Shown in pieces: positions 1 to 10,855 of a stretch of DNA of 64,000 bases. The stretch comes from Gambelia wislizenii (lineage: Eukaryota > Chordata > Lepidosauria > Squamata > Crotaphytidae): the NCBI GenBank assembly GCA_030847615.1, contig JAUMIR010000002.1, forward strand, positions 197,515,809 to 197,579,808, written 5' to 3'. The translations under genes and the position numbers were made by a program. Numbering within the stretch: position 1 is the stretch's first letter; every line of letters starts with the position of its first letter. The notes beneath the pieces are model-generated. The model worked only from the letters and a program-made list of their open reading frames with translations. It did not search any database and was not told where the DNA came from.

Positions 1-35
1 CAAACTACAAATCCCAGGATTCAAACTGGGCTATT
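1..35 (-). repeat. Possible fragment of palindromic MITE
   Basis: The first bases, CAAACTACAAATCCCAGGAT, resemble the arm of the palindromic MITE at 50780-50998 (ACAAACTATAAACCCCAGGA). The rest of the arm is not visible and the window edge cuts the left side, so this is only a weak match. Confidence 0.35.
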
Positions 36-696
36 GGTGTTGTGTGTGGATGCACCTTATGCCTCTGTCACAATACACAGCTAAAGTAACATCTCTGAAG
101 TAAAACAAGGTGCGACTGAAGACTCAAATTGTTTCCTATCTGCAAGCTGTAGGGTTATTTTGGGACATTTATCAATGTCATCGATTCATTTATTTGATTC
201 CAATCAGTTATTTGATTCTATGCTATATACTTATATTTCTTTTTGATGGCTGATCCTCTCAGGGAAGTTTGGAAATAGTGCTGCAGGAGGTATTTGGCTA
301 AGATGATCTTGTCTTTACTTTGCTTGCATGTAAATCTTAAGTCAGGTGCATGTACAGATCTAGAAGAGTAACAGAAAAATTCTGAAATAATAACCAGCAG
401 CCTACAGGCACACCATAGAGTAACCCATTATTGGCAAGTGCGAGTACTTGTAGGTGTACAAGTACAACAGCTGTTGCAACTTCAAAAACATCCTACACAC
501 GAGAGCTAGTTGGGCTATCTGAAATGGTGTTTATTGATAGAAGAAGAGTAAGAACAGTAGTGGAGTGAGACTTTTCCTTTGAAGCTAAAGAGTGAAAACT
601 GAAGTTTCTTTATAGTTGATAAGTACCTTGCACAAAGTTCTGCTCTTTACTCTGCAAGAAACTTGATATTTGAATTGTTTTAGTATCATATTATTG

Positions 697-928
697 GCCT
701 ACATACGCTAAAGGCACCAGATCCTGTCTGATCTTGGAAGCTAAGCAGCATCAGCCCTGGTTAGTACTTGGATGGAAGACCTCAAATAGGTACCAGGTGC
801 TGTAGGCTGCATTTAAGAGGAAGGAACTGGCAAAACCACCTCTGAGTATTCCTTGCCTAAGAAGACCCTATGAAATTAATGGGGTAGCCATAAGTTGACA
901 GGTGATTTGAAGGAACACACACATACCA
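697..928 (+). repeat. 5S rRNA-derived SINE
   Basis: The 5' part copies 5S rRNA: GATCTTGGAAGCTAAGCAGC and GGTTAGTACTTGGATGGAAG are the internal control region (A box/IE/C box), and GGTGCTGTAGGCT is the 5S 3' end. The tail, with AGGAACTGGCAAAACCACCT and a CA-rich end, is shared with two other copies in the window (34847-35067 reversed, 56543-56630). It fits the 5S-derived SINEs described from lizards. Pol III would drive it, but this copy is old and diverged. Confidence 0.88.
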
Positions 929-1977
929 GATTACTACTCTTGTGGTCAAAATGCATCTGCTGGTGAATTTTTATAGTCCACAGAAACATGGGTCCAGTAA
1001 CCATGGTTAAAAGAGAGTTATACTGTACTCCGAGAATGTGAAGGGTGTGTGAAAGGCCTACTACAATAGTTGTTACATAGTGATGCTGGTTATGTTTGTC
1101 AGTGTAGATAACATTGTGTTGGTATATTAAAAGCCCTGGAATCTTCTTTTTGGAGCTAATTTTAAATCATAATATGTATTATAAACTATCTCTGGAAATC
1201 TGTAATCTTGGAAGGTAGCTAAGAAATACAATAAATGTATTAATTAGACAAGTATTCTTAACAGTACCAGTAAATGGGATGCCTTTTTAAAAAAGAATAT
1301 CTTAGAATGTGAAGTCGAAGGCTTTCATCTTCTCTGAAGATGCTAACCACAGATGCAGTGAAACGTCTGAAAGAAACTATTCCAGAACACAGCCTCACAG
1401 CCTGAAAAAAAACCCAAGTAAAATCTCTAAAAACGTTACATGGATTTAGATACCTGTTTATTGTGTATTAGTAATAGTCATTTATTTTATAGGATGTGGC
1501 GTATCTACAAGTAATTCTTTTATTTATGTTGGATGCTGTAAAGATAACCCTTGCTTCAGAATGATAGTTGGTGATTGTAAAATGAAATGAAATTCTTTGG
1601 ATGTGGCTTTGAGTAGAACGTGCTGTGTTCTCCCCTTCTCCCCCCTAGATAGATTCTTTTGAAACACTGGGTTTAACTACTGTGGGAAATAAGCTTAAAA
1701 GTGGTAGGCCTGTCCCCCTGATCTCCTAGAACAGGTCCTGTTTCTTGCATTAGTTGCTAAGATGCCTCTGACATCAATCCATGCATTTTCAAATAATCTT
1801 AACAGGAGAATTGTTCCTTTTGAAACTAAATGAACAAAACTGATTCAGATCCCACAACTTTGTCAGACTTTTGGCAGGAGAAGGCCTACTTGTAGAAGAA
1901 TAGTTTTAATATTTTTATTTTAAAAGGGAGTCATGGTAACTGCATAATGAGAGATGAATAAACAAATTGACAGCGTA

Positions 1978-2896
1978 TGAGGTCTGTCTATTAAATAACG
2001 AGACTGATACACATAAATAAAGATGGGTTATTGTATTACAATTCTAATTCTTGTCCTCTTCAATATACTCACACTCACACACTGATGCAGTCTTGTTTTC
2101 CACTGGTCGAAGGCATGGAGCAGATCAGTGTCTGTCAGTTGTATCAACACATCTGCCATTTTCATTGTACTGCATCAAATGACTCAAAATGTGTTCCTTT
2201 AAGCACCAATTTCACTTTAGGGAAAGAAAAAAAGTCGCATGGTGCCAAATCTGGTGAATATGGAGGATGTTCAAGTGTAATAATGTGTTTATTGGCCAAA
2301 AACTGCTTCACAGAAAGTGCTGTGTGAGCGGGCACATTATTTTGATGAAGAAGGAAGCCATTTCCCACAGTTCTGGCTCCTCCCCCCCCCCCGACTCTTT
2401 CAGCTTTGTCAAAACTTCCTTATAATAATGCTGGTTCACTGTTCTGCCTTCTGGAAGCCATTCTGCCAAAATTATTCCCTTGATTAAAAAAACAACAACA
2501 AAACAATGAGCATGGCTTTGAATGTGGACTTGCTTTGATGTGCTTTTTTCATTCTTGGTGATGATAGTGTTTTCCAGTGCATTGACTGTCGTTTTGTCTC
2601 AGGATCATGCTGGAAGATCCAGGTTTCATCACAAGTGATTATTTTTTTGAAAAAGGTTTGGGTCCTCATCAAGTTGCTGCAGGATGTCACATTGCTTGAC
2701 TTTTATACTTAGTATTTTTCTGGCACACAGCAGACAACACAGCTGCTTTAAACAAGGACTGACAATTAATTCAACAGCCAAGAGTGTTGATGTTTGTCAT
2801 GCAGGTTCAGACATGTTCAAGGTCACCACTCAAGCATTCTCCCTGATTTGTCTGAAAGGTAGAAACACAGTCTCATTACTTAATATAAAGACCTCG
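1978..2896 (-). mobile_element. Internally deleted mariner transposon
   Basis: Terminal inverted repeats of about 30 bp (left GAGGTCTGTCTATTAAATAA from 1979; right the inverse of CATTACTTAATATAAAGACC) are flanked by TA at 1976-1977 and 2897-2898, the Tc1/mariner target duplication. Two minus-strand fragments are mariner transposase: 2484-2690 with CDETWIFQHDPE, carrying the first catalytic Asp, and 2162-2368 with YSPDLAPCDFF, carrying the third. The second catalytic Asp, expected in HQDN, reads HQNN. At about 920 bp against about 1.3 kb for intact mariners, the DNA-binding N-terminus is largely missing. Inactive fossil. Confidence 0.9.
2162..2690 (-). pseudogene. Mariner transposase pseudogene
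   Basis: Two separate minus-strand reading pieces (2484-2690 and 2162-2368) carry the middle and the end of a D,D34D transposase. They are broken by a frameshift near a run of A/C bases at 2487-2505 and by a C-run at 2385-2394. The middle catalytic Asp is Asn. The piece lacks the helix-turn-helix domain, so no active protein is expected. Confidence 0.85.
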
Positions 2897-3747
2897 TAAT
2901 CCTATGCACGTGTACTTAGAATCAGAGTTCAATAGGGCTTAGTTCAGGTGAGTATAGGATAGCAACTATAGTATAAAATGTGTTTGAGTTAGTAGTCTGA
3001 GTATAGACTTCGCACATAGCATGGAAATAAGAGATATTTCTGCTTGTTGATTTGTAAAGTTCACTCCTTTTAAAAGTGAACATTGTATGCTGCTGGCTTG
3101 GTTCATTTAAAGCCTTTGTAGAAATGGAGAGGGAGATTGTACCATGAGGAAAAGTGAGAGGTAGAGCAGGAACACCCATATTTACATACTTGAGAAGGAC
3201 ACGACTTGCAGAAGTAGTATGCATGACTAGGCTTTCTTGACGCCAGTTATCAAAAGATCTGTGTTAAGACCTACTGCTGGTCTTATAAACTACATTCTGC
3301 AAGCAGCCTTTCAATGTTGCCATTTTAGTTAATTATACAAAAAAAAAAAACAGCATGCCCTTCTGTCATACAGGAGCAGGTAAGCTGATGTATGATGCTA
3401 TTGTTTTTGACTGCTGTATGTGAAATGAAATGAAAACCATATCACATATAACAAGTCATACTGAATGACAGATATGAGCAGTTGACTGTAATAAAGAAAG
3501 GCACTGTGAGATACAACCACTCCACACACACTCCAAACTATTTTTCATACACTTTTGGCTCCTAATATATCAGGTTTCTTTTTCTGAAAGCCATACTGCA
3601 AAATTAGATTCTCTTATAAGTTCCACTCAAACTGGCTACATTTCTAAGCAAATGGTAGCTTCTTTTAGTAGCTTGTGCCCTCCAATCCTTTTTTTCCTTT
3701 TTAGGAATATTCTCATTTTTCTACTGAACTGTTGTTGTCTGTCATGA

Positions 3748-4170
3748 CAGTACAGAGTGAGTATTCCTTATCTGGAAATCCAAAATCTGAAATACTGCAA
3801 AATTGTCTACATGGGTGGCTGAGCTAGTGACACCTTTGCTTCCTGATGGTTCAATGTACACAAAGTTTGTTTCATGCACAAAATTATTAAAATATTGTGT
3901 ATAAAATTACCTTTAGACTATGTGTATAAGGTGTATATGTAATATAAATGAATTTCATTTTTAGACCCATCTCCATTATGTGTTTATCTTGTTTATCTCG
4001 GATTTACCTTTTTAGTCATCAGCGCGCTTGCAGAAAGCGCGGAATGAGTCCTTCCTGAATGTTCGTTTGCGAAAAAAAGCCAGAGAGAGATTATGTGTAC
4101 TATATGCAAATATTCCAAAGTCTAAAATGCTTCTCATCCCAAGCATTTTGGATAAGGGATACTGATTGGT
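3748..4170 (+). mobile_element. Tigger-like MITE, interrupted
   Basis: The ends are inverted copies of each other (GAGTATTCCTTATC on the left; GATAAGGGATACTGA on the right). The interior, with TTTCATGCACAAAATTATTA and GTATAAGGTGTATATG, resembles the old pogo/Tigger nonautonomous elements shared by amniotes. It is split by a 106-bp LINE tail at 3984-4089. Confidence 0.7.
3984..4089 (+). mobile_element. 5'-truncated LINE tail with 9-bp TSD
   Basis: This is the 3' end of the LINE family also present at 9533-10023, 21935-22026 and 40627-41424: GCGGAATGAGTCCTTCCTGA followed by TTCGTTTGCGAAAAAAAGCC and AGAGAGAG. It is flanked by ATTATGTGT at 3975-3983 and 4090-4098, and sits inside the older Tigger-like MITE. 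Confidence 0.85.
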
Positions 4171-5599
4171 TCAAAAGATCTGAAAGGTGAGTCTTATGAA
4201 AGATGAGTAAGGTGTTCTTACACTTGAAATTGCAAGCACATTACCATTCTTCAGTGGTCCTGTATATGCAACCTAGGAATTGTGGTCTATTGCACTAATC
4301 TAATTTATACACACCACAAATAATGTGACATTCTCAGTAGGACATCTTGTACAAACATGTTGCCTGCCATTCTTTGTGTCACTTTGGTGGATTAATGCTT
4401 TTGTCCAGTTTGAATATTTTCTCCAGAAAAAGCAGTTCAGATTTCCCTTTCATTCATAGTCTTGTCCTCCTATCTTCTCCTCTAATGGGAGAAGGATAAT
4501 AAATGAGGGCCATTCATTTTAGTTGTTTGAGCTCAGCAGTGTCACAAGATAGCTATCCTTAAATATGAGAAGCAAGTGTGAATTGAATAGCTAGGTTCAA
4601 GCTGGGCTTTCTTGCTTGACAACACTGAGATGAGCCCTGCAAATTAATTTGGATACTTGTTTTACCTTGCATTTGCAGCCCACAAAAAGAATAGAATCTT
4701 AGGCATCAGGAAAGATAGGCTCCCTGCCCATATTATACTTCTCTATCCTATCCTAAGGTTGCCGTGTATGTTACTGAATATTTTGGCCTGGCTTGCTCAA
4801 AACTATAGAAGTTTGTTGCAAGGATAAAAGAGAGTGACTTGATAAAGGCTACCAACTGAACTTAATTGGCTTAGCAAATATTTTAATCCATGTGAACCCA
4901 ACCTTTTGCACTGGAAAGTCTTTAAGATATCTGCCAGCCCAGCTAACATTAACACTGATCTGGACAGTGCTTTGTGTCCTTTTCCTGTGTCAAAGGTGAG
5001 TTTCTGCAGATGTATCCTGTTTTCCAAACTCTCACAGTTGTTCTTTAAAAATTATCAAGGCAACTGGAATCTAAATGCTTATGTCATTAATTTCCCCCAC
5101 ATTAAAACAAAGCTCTCACTGGTGCAATATACAGCATCATCTGATGATGTGACTATAATGGGTGGCATCCTCAAATTATCTGATGAACACCATCTCTTTC
5201 TTTAGCTTTGGGCTACAAACAGTGATTTCCCCGCCACATTCCGGTGCTAGGAAAGATTGCTTTATGACTGATTGCTTATTTACTTATAAAGTTGCATCCT
5301 GTTTTCTATCATAGAGTAAACTGAAAGGTCTTTATAAAGCAACACATATAAATACATCACTCTTAAAACGAGTAGCCATAAGAAACTTAGGAGACTAGAG
5401 AACAAATTGGAAAAAATTCCAAAAAAACCCACAACATGCCAAAGACATCGCACTAAACAAGCTATGCAGGAGGAGGGAGTGCTCAGCTGAATACCATTTA
5501 AAGAGACATATTTTGACCAGCTGTCTAAAACAATAAAGTGTTGTTTAAACTGTTGCGGATACTTTAGAACAATGGTGGGCAACTCTGATCTTCCCTAGA

Positions 5600-5806
5600 T
5601 CATAGAATCATAGAATCATAGAATTGTAGAGTTGGAAGAGACCACGAGGGCCATCCAGTCCAACTCCCTGTCATGCAGGAAATCTTGATCAAAGCATCCC
5701 TGACAGATGGCAATCCAGCTTCTGTTTAAAGACCTCCAAGGAAGGAGACCCCACTACGCTCTGAGGGAGTGCGTTCCACTGCCGAACAGCTCTTACTGTC
5801 AAAAAG
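5600..5806 (-). mobile_element. CR1 LINE 3' end fragment
   Basis: On the minus strand this ends in the CR1-type octamer tail (ATTCTATGATTCTATGATTC) and encodes a decayed version of the C-terminus seen at 31302-31595. Heavily 5'-truncated, as is usual for CR1. Confidence 0.85.
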
Positions 5807-5819
5807 ACTATAACTCCCA

Positions 5820-5975
5820 TAAATAGTGAAATAGTGAGACTTCTGGTTTAAAATACCACAGAGTTACCTTGGAGGACCTAGAAAATGGCTAGAGAGGACA
5901 CATTTTCTAGGAAGACTCTATGGTAGCTGTACTGAAACTGAAATCACAGATAACTGTATCAGTGGATAATGGACC
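5820..5975 (-). repeat. Tigger-like MITE fragment (subfamily B)
   Basis: It shares GACTTCTGGTTTAAAATACC and a block around AGAGAGGACACATTTTCTAG with the complete copy at 38680-38960, in the opposite orientation. The outer end is poorly preserved. Confidence 0.6.
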
Positions 5976-5979
5976 GGCG

Positions 5980-6790
5980 GATACGGGGGGTGGGGGTTCT
6001 ACTGTACTTGAGTCCGGAGGTAACTTTGGCATGAATGGGCATAGCAAGGTCAGACATCATCTGGAAGGACTGTACAGTACTTGGTTAACAAGTATAGCTG
6101 ATAGAAAAAAGCATCCTGTCTTTGGCTATTGATGCCATCGATACATCTAACAGACACCTGGTAAAGGAACACCCCCTCCCTCAACTACAAACATGGTACT
6201 TTACGGAGAGTGCAACACCACCAAAAATAGGGTGCAGTCAGATGATCCACCAAGCAACAGCATTTCTGTACTATCTGGATTACATATTAGTTTATTCTGC
6301 CACATTGGTCCTTCACAGGGGCAAACTGTGATTCAAGATTTTTACTGCCTTCTCAGGATCAGATGGAAATGACAGAGTTGTGTATCATCTGCATATTGTT
6401 TCTACAGCCCACATTTCTAGATTATGTAATGTAGTGGTTTCTGTAGGTTTGAACAGTGTGTGGGACAAAATGGAACTTTGTGGAATCTTGTAGACCACCA
6501 CTGGCAGTTTTCTTCTAAGCATCACCATCTGGGTTCTGCCTCCCAGAAATGAGCAGAACCAAATAATCTCTGGTTGCAAGTCATCCAGTAAGACAATCAT
6601 GGCGGCTTCTGTCTTGAAAAGAAGCTGAAAGCTAGTTAGGAAAGGATCTAGATTATTAGTTTCATTGCAAAAGCTCTGGAGCTGGGGTGATACCACTCTT
6701 ACCTAAAAAAGAATGTTTGATGCTGGGCAGTAGGTATTCAGGTAATTGGGGCCAAAGATTTTTTCCAGTCTTTTCTAAAAGAAAAAATTC
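5980..6790 (-). pseudogene. L2-type LINE reverse transcriptase fossil
   Basis: The minus-strand frame 6385-6696 reads NETNNLDPFLTSFQLLFKTE, AMIVLLDDLQ, FCSFLGGRTQ and PQSSILSHTLF, the order of blocks in L2 reverse transcriptase before the catalytic box. Downstream on the same strand, about 6370-6400, YADDTQL-like residues follow, and DSTEMLLLGG appears near 6250, as expected in L2. Several stops and frameshifts are present. The outer limits are estimates. Confidence 0.75.
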
Positions 6791-7429
6791 TTACTGCACC
6801 AACCTAAGTGTACAGACATGAGTGTACTGATTTCATTTTCCAGGAGGGACAAAAGGCAAGCACGTAAGTGATTGGTCATCTTGCAGATCTGTCCATATCC
6901 TGAGAGCTAATAAGGTGAAAGGTGTCCAATAAGACTTGACAGACAGAATCCCTAGTATTGTTTGGAATTTCTACTGACAAACCAGATGCCATGTCAGACA
7001 GAACTACCAGTATTATTACTTTTACTCAGTAAAATCTGATTTCCTCAGAAAATCTAGCTAACGGCATGAATGTAATTCTGTTTACCTGAAGTTACTCACT
7101 GAACTACCGTATTCTTGTTAGGATTTCATTCAGGAGCAGCTTGAGGTTTCATAGTTGCTGATGTTGATTTTGTGCCATGTATCTGCTTTTCTAGTGCACA
7201 ATCACCCATTCTGAGCTCTGTGAAAGCAGAGCCCCAGCACTAATTGTGCTGTATGAGGTTAGAATGACTGGCCAGCCTGGCCATTGTGATGCTGGCTGAC
7301 TTCAGAGAGTGACTAGCACTGGGGCTTTGCCTTTGGAATGAGGAAGTGGAGCTGAGGAAGGTGGGGGGGTATGGCAACACCTCAGGCAGCGGCTTGTCTT
7401 TCCTCTCCTCCTCAACCCTCCATCCAGTA

Positions 7430-7660
7430 TGGGTGGATTGTTCACACTGCAGTTTTCTTTGGAGTTTTCAGAGAAAACTGAGTTTTCTAAAACCCAGATT
7501 AAGGTGGTATTCCCTGAATCTGGTGCAGATATGGCAGTGTTTTGTGGCAGTATCACATCAGAGTTGGGGAAAAGACTGCAAATTGTGTGGCATTAGCAGG
7601 CCAAGTTTTTGTGGGTGGGGGATTCAGGGTTTTTCACTAGTGTAGACAAGCCCACAGCTG
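7430..7660. repeat. Diverged nonautonomous DNA element
   Basis: It ends in TAGTGTAGACAAGCCCACAG, like the right terminus of the element at 51525-52131 (GTAGACAAGCCC). The left end, near TTCACACTGCAGTTTTC, is uncertain. Confidence 0.45.
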
Positions 7661-8302
7661 ATCAAAGGCTTTGCTGAAACATTCTGAAATAAGTCTTGGG
7701 ATAACTTTCTTGTGCTTATATTCTGTGGTAAGTGTGCCCTCCCTCCCCAACATTAACAAGACCTAGGCTTTGAATTAAGAGTTTGGCTTGGACGTGGTAT
7801 GTGATATCTGAAGAAGGAATTTTGAAGCAGTTTATTTCAATAGAAGTCCAAATGTTTATGATGTATTCTATAAAATATAAATACATAAATTAACAATTAA
7901 CAATTAAAATACTGTACTGTACTATCTTGTGTAGTCAGCAAAGTCTGACCAGTGGGAGGTCATTGAATCATTTGGATTCTCTCCTCTCAGCTTTTCTTTC
8001 TTACAGAAATAATGTATTGAATTACTTTCTGTGGTATATTGATTTACCACAAGGTTATGTTGAAAAGAATCTTATAAAATCTGATTATTATTATTATTTT
8101 CATAAAAAATGGCTATATCTGCATTTCACAACCTAGTACAATTATTCCAATAATACTTGGTTTGGGTAGTGATTACACCATCCCATTCAAGAGCCACATC
8201 TGCTTATAAACTTCATCTAAAAATCCTGTGAAATGTTTCTGAATGGCAATGTAAATGTATTCTTGGATTGTTGTGTGGCTGCACATATGACCTACCAAAG
8301 TA

Positions 8303-8573
8303 CAATCAAACCCCTGTATCCATGGAAACAATATCTGCGGTTTCAGTTACCCGCAGAATACAAAACAGGGACACATACCATAGAGTTGTATTGGAAAATG
8401 CCTAGACAGGCAATCTAAGTATCTTCTAGGTACTACAACACAACTCTATGGTATATTTTTACTGGAAGCTCTGTATTTTTATACAGTTTGCTGTTATCTG
8501 TGGTTTATGGTATCCACGGTTAAGTCTAGGAACTGAACCCCCGCAGATATGGGGCTCCAACTGTACTTCCTTT
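8303..8573 (+). repeat. Tigger-like MITE (subfamily B)
   Basis: Flanked by TA at 8301-8302 and 8574-8575. The left end CAATCAAACCCCTGTATCCA and right end GGGGCTCCAACTG are diverged inverted repeats. The interior contains an imperfect palindrome around ACCATAGAGTTGT and CAACTCTATGGTAT. Confidence 0.75.
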
Positions 8574-9532
8574 TCAGCAATTTGTATGACATACAAGCTT
8601 TCCTGCTAAAACTTTTCTCACAGGGATCATGCTTCCCCACTCCCTCAGTTCCTGCTGACAGGAACTGAATACAGACTTGCTATGTTGGTCTGTTGGCTAA
8701 ACATTGCAAATACTTTCTGTATTAAAGCATTCACCTGTGTCTAAGTGCCTACTTTCAGAGAATTTAAAGGCACTCATTTATGTGACCATAAGGACAGTGG
8801 CAGAGGCATAGCTGGTATCAGTCTGTCAAAGAAATATAAGCCACCACTGCAAATCAAACCTGCTCTACCAGTTTATTCTTTGCTTACCTGCTTTTGCTTT
8901 CAGGTTTTCAGGTTTTAGTGACATATCACCTATTCCCAGATAAGGTGGTACTCATTTCTCAGAGCCAAATATTAACCAAACATAGGAGAATTTCGTATTG
9001 TCTCTTGTGCTGTTTTATTTAAACTATCTTTTAACAGTGTACACATTGCCATAGTCAGAAAATTGTAAGCCAGGAAATTGTTTTAGTTTAAACAAACATA
9101 TCTCTTTCCACTTCCTTCACCTTCCCAAACACAATTTCAAGCCACTGACTGTTCAGAATAGCCATGTTATTAGGCAAAAGCTCTTGTTTGCTTTTAGAGC
9201 TTTTATTATATCAATCACACAAATGGTTCAGGATTGAATGCTTATTTTACCTGCTATTTTGCCTCATCAAACATTATTCAGTGTAATTATAATGACTGAA
9301 ATGTTGTGTTTTTGCCATGTGAGAGAACCCTTTCTTCAAAATATTCTTACAAATAGTAAACTTTTGTGTAATTACAAAATGATCAAGCATGCTCAGAATG
9401 GCTTTTGTGGTTGCTTGGAAAGCAACCTGTTGGTGGGATATGTAAATATGTATCCCTGTACAGAATATTGTGCATGTAAACCTGCTCACATACAAGTAGA
9501 GGTTTCTGAATATTATAGCAGTTCTAAGAGCT

Positions 9533-10023
9533 CTCTCTGGCTTTTCTTCGCAAACGAAGGTTCAGGAAGGACTCATCCCGCGCTTTCTGCAAGTGCGCTG
9601 ATGACTAAAAAGGCCAATCTGAGATAAACAAGTCCGGTTGCAGAAAGCACAGCAGAAGGTCTCCTTGGGTGATGTTTTTGGGCTGTGATTCTTTCTGCGT
9701 TGTCGTTTCTCTTCAAGACTTGTTTGGCGTGAGTTCTCAAATAAGGCTGCAGCATTGTGGATAGTGCGTCTCCATGCCTCCCGATGTGAGGCCAGGGCGG
9801 ACCATTGTTGGTGATCAATTTGGCCAAGCTTGAGATGTTGTTTCAGGGTGTCTTTGTATTGCTTTTTTGGAACGCCCCTCTTATGCTGACCCGTGGCGAG
9901 TTCACCGTAGAGTAGTATTTTTGGGAGGCGATGGTCCTCCATCCTAGAAACGGGCCCTGCCCAGCGCAGCTGCATTTTCAATATCATGGCCTCAATGCTG
10001 GTGATCCCTGCTTGCTCAAGGAC
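9533..10023 (-). mobile_element. 5'-truncated LINE insertion, 18-bp TSD
   Basis: A non-LTR retrotransposon 3' end lies between perfect 18-bp duplications of ATAGCAGTTCTAAGAGCT (9515-9532 and 10024-10041). The minus-strand frame 9562-9987 encodes the last about 140 residues of an endonuclease-reverse transcriptase: [20 protein letters not shown], then a C-terminal finger [20 protein letters not shown], a C-x2-C...H-x4-C pattern. The family also occurs at 3984-4089, 21935-22026 and 40627-41424. The clade was not settled; it is neither the L1 nor the CR1 found here. Confidence 0.9.
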
Positions 10024-10265
10024 ATAGCAGTTCTAAGAGCTAAAACATCTTAAAAGTGGGTAGAACCACTGCTTTCATCAGACAGGACCTGTTCTCTCCA
10101 CCTCAACTCCTCTCTCATTGTCCTAGTCTTTGCCTTTTTGTTTCATGATCCTTGGCGTTACTTTCCTATCATTCTGGCCATTCATGACCCTCCAAGTTAA
10201 TTCATTGTATTAACAATGCATTTACATTTGTCCTATTTTGTCAGTATTGGGTTGCTTTCATAGTA

Positions 10266-10494
10266 CAGTTGTCCATCCGTATTCATGGATTTGGTATTCA
10301 TGGATTTAAGTATTCACGGCTTGAAAATATTCTTAAAAAATAGTAATCCAAAAAGCAAACCTTGATTTTATCATCTTATATAAGGGACACCATTTTGCTA
10401 TGCCGTTACATATAATGGGACTTGAGTATTCACAGATTTTGGTATCCACGGGGGGTCCTGGAACCGAACCCCAGCGAATATGAAAGGACAACTG
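10266..10494 (+). repeat. Tigger-like MITE (subfamily A)
   Basis: A complete 229-bp copy with TA on both sides (10264-10265, 10495-10496) and termini CAGTTGTCC and GGACAACTG. The interior block TAAGGGACACCATTTTGCTA is identical in the copies at 25762-25991 and 27915-28134. Confidence 0.88.
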
Positions 10495-10705
10495 TATAGT
10501 ATTTGATATTATTAGCTATGGACTTTAGTAGACCTTTTTACAGATGCCTGCTTGATAATTTTATGTACTTACCAGATCAAGTGTTAAACTAATAGCTCAA
10601 AACTAATGTAAGATAATTGTTTGTTTAACCTACTCCCTGATTGATCAGCTTTCTATGGCATTTAATGTTCCCAAAGTGATTATTGTGATGTTTCTGTTTC
10701 TTAAG

Positions 10706-10855
10706 CCTGTAGAGGCAACAGATGATGCCTTTTGGGACCAGTTCTGGGCAGATACAGCTACTTCAGTCCAAGATGTCTTTGCTCTAGTTCCTGCTGCAGA
10801 AATCAGAGCTGTGAGGGAAGAATCCCCTTCAAATTTGGCTACTTTGTGTTACAAG
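10706..10855 (+). CDS. HID1: HID1 exon 2 (50 codons)
   Basis: The exon starts [10 protein letters not shown] and ends NLATLCYK, phase 0 at both ends. The acceptor is a pyrimidine tract followed by TTAAG, and the donor is GTAAGA. The upstream in-frame Met codons at 10655 and 10688 lie in the intron and are not taken as starts, because human HID1 has about 22 residues encoded by an upstream exon. Confidence 0.95.

Larger units (their letters stand above)
1..10705. other. HID1: HID1 intron 1 (3' part): content
   Basis: No exon of HID1 or any other gene was recognised here. Identified repeats are at 1-35, 697-928, 1978-2896, 3748-4170, 5600-5806, 5820-5975, 5980-6790, 7430-7660, 8303-8573, 9533-10023 and 10266-10494. 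The remaining stretches (36-696, 929-1977, 2897-3747, 4171-5599, 6791-7429, 7661-8302, 8574-9532, 10024-10265, 10495-10705) look like AT-rich unique or very old repeat DNA with no coding signal that I can see. Confidence 0.7.

Noticed and set aside
697..928. A functional 5S rRNA gene
   Set aside because: The sequence lacks the canonical 5' third, has internal changes and is joined to a SINE tail found at other loci.
2031..2327. 98-residue + strand frame near the left end
   Set aside because: It is the reverse strand of the mariner transposase fossil.
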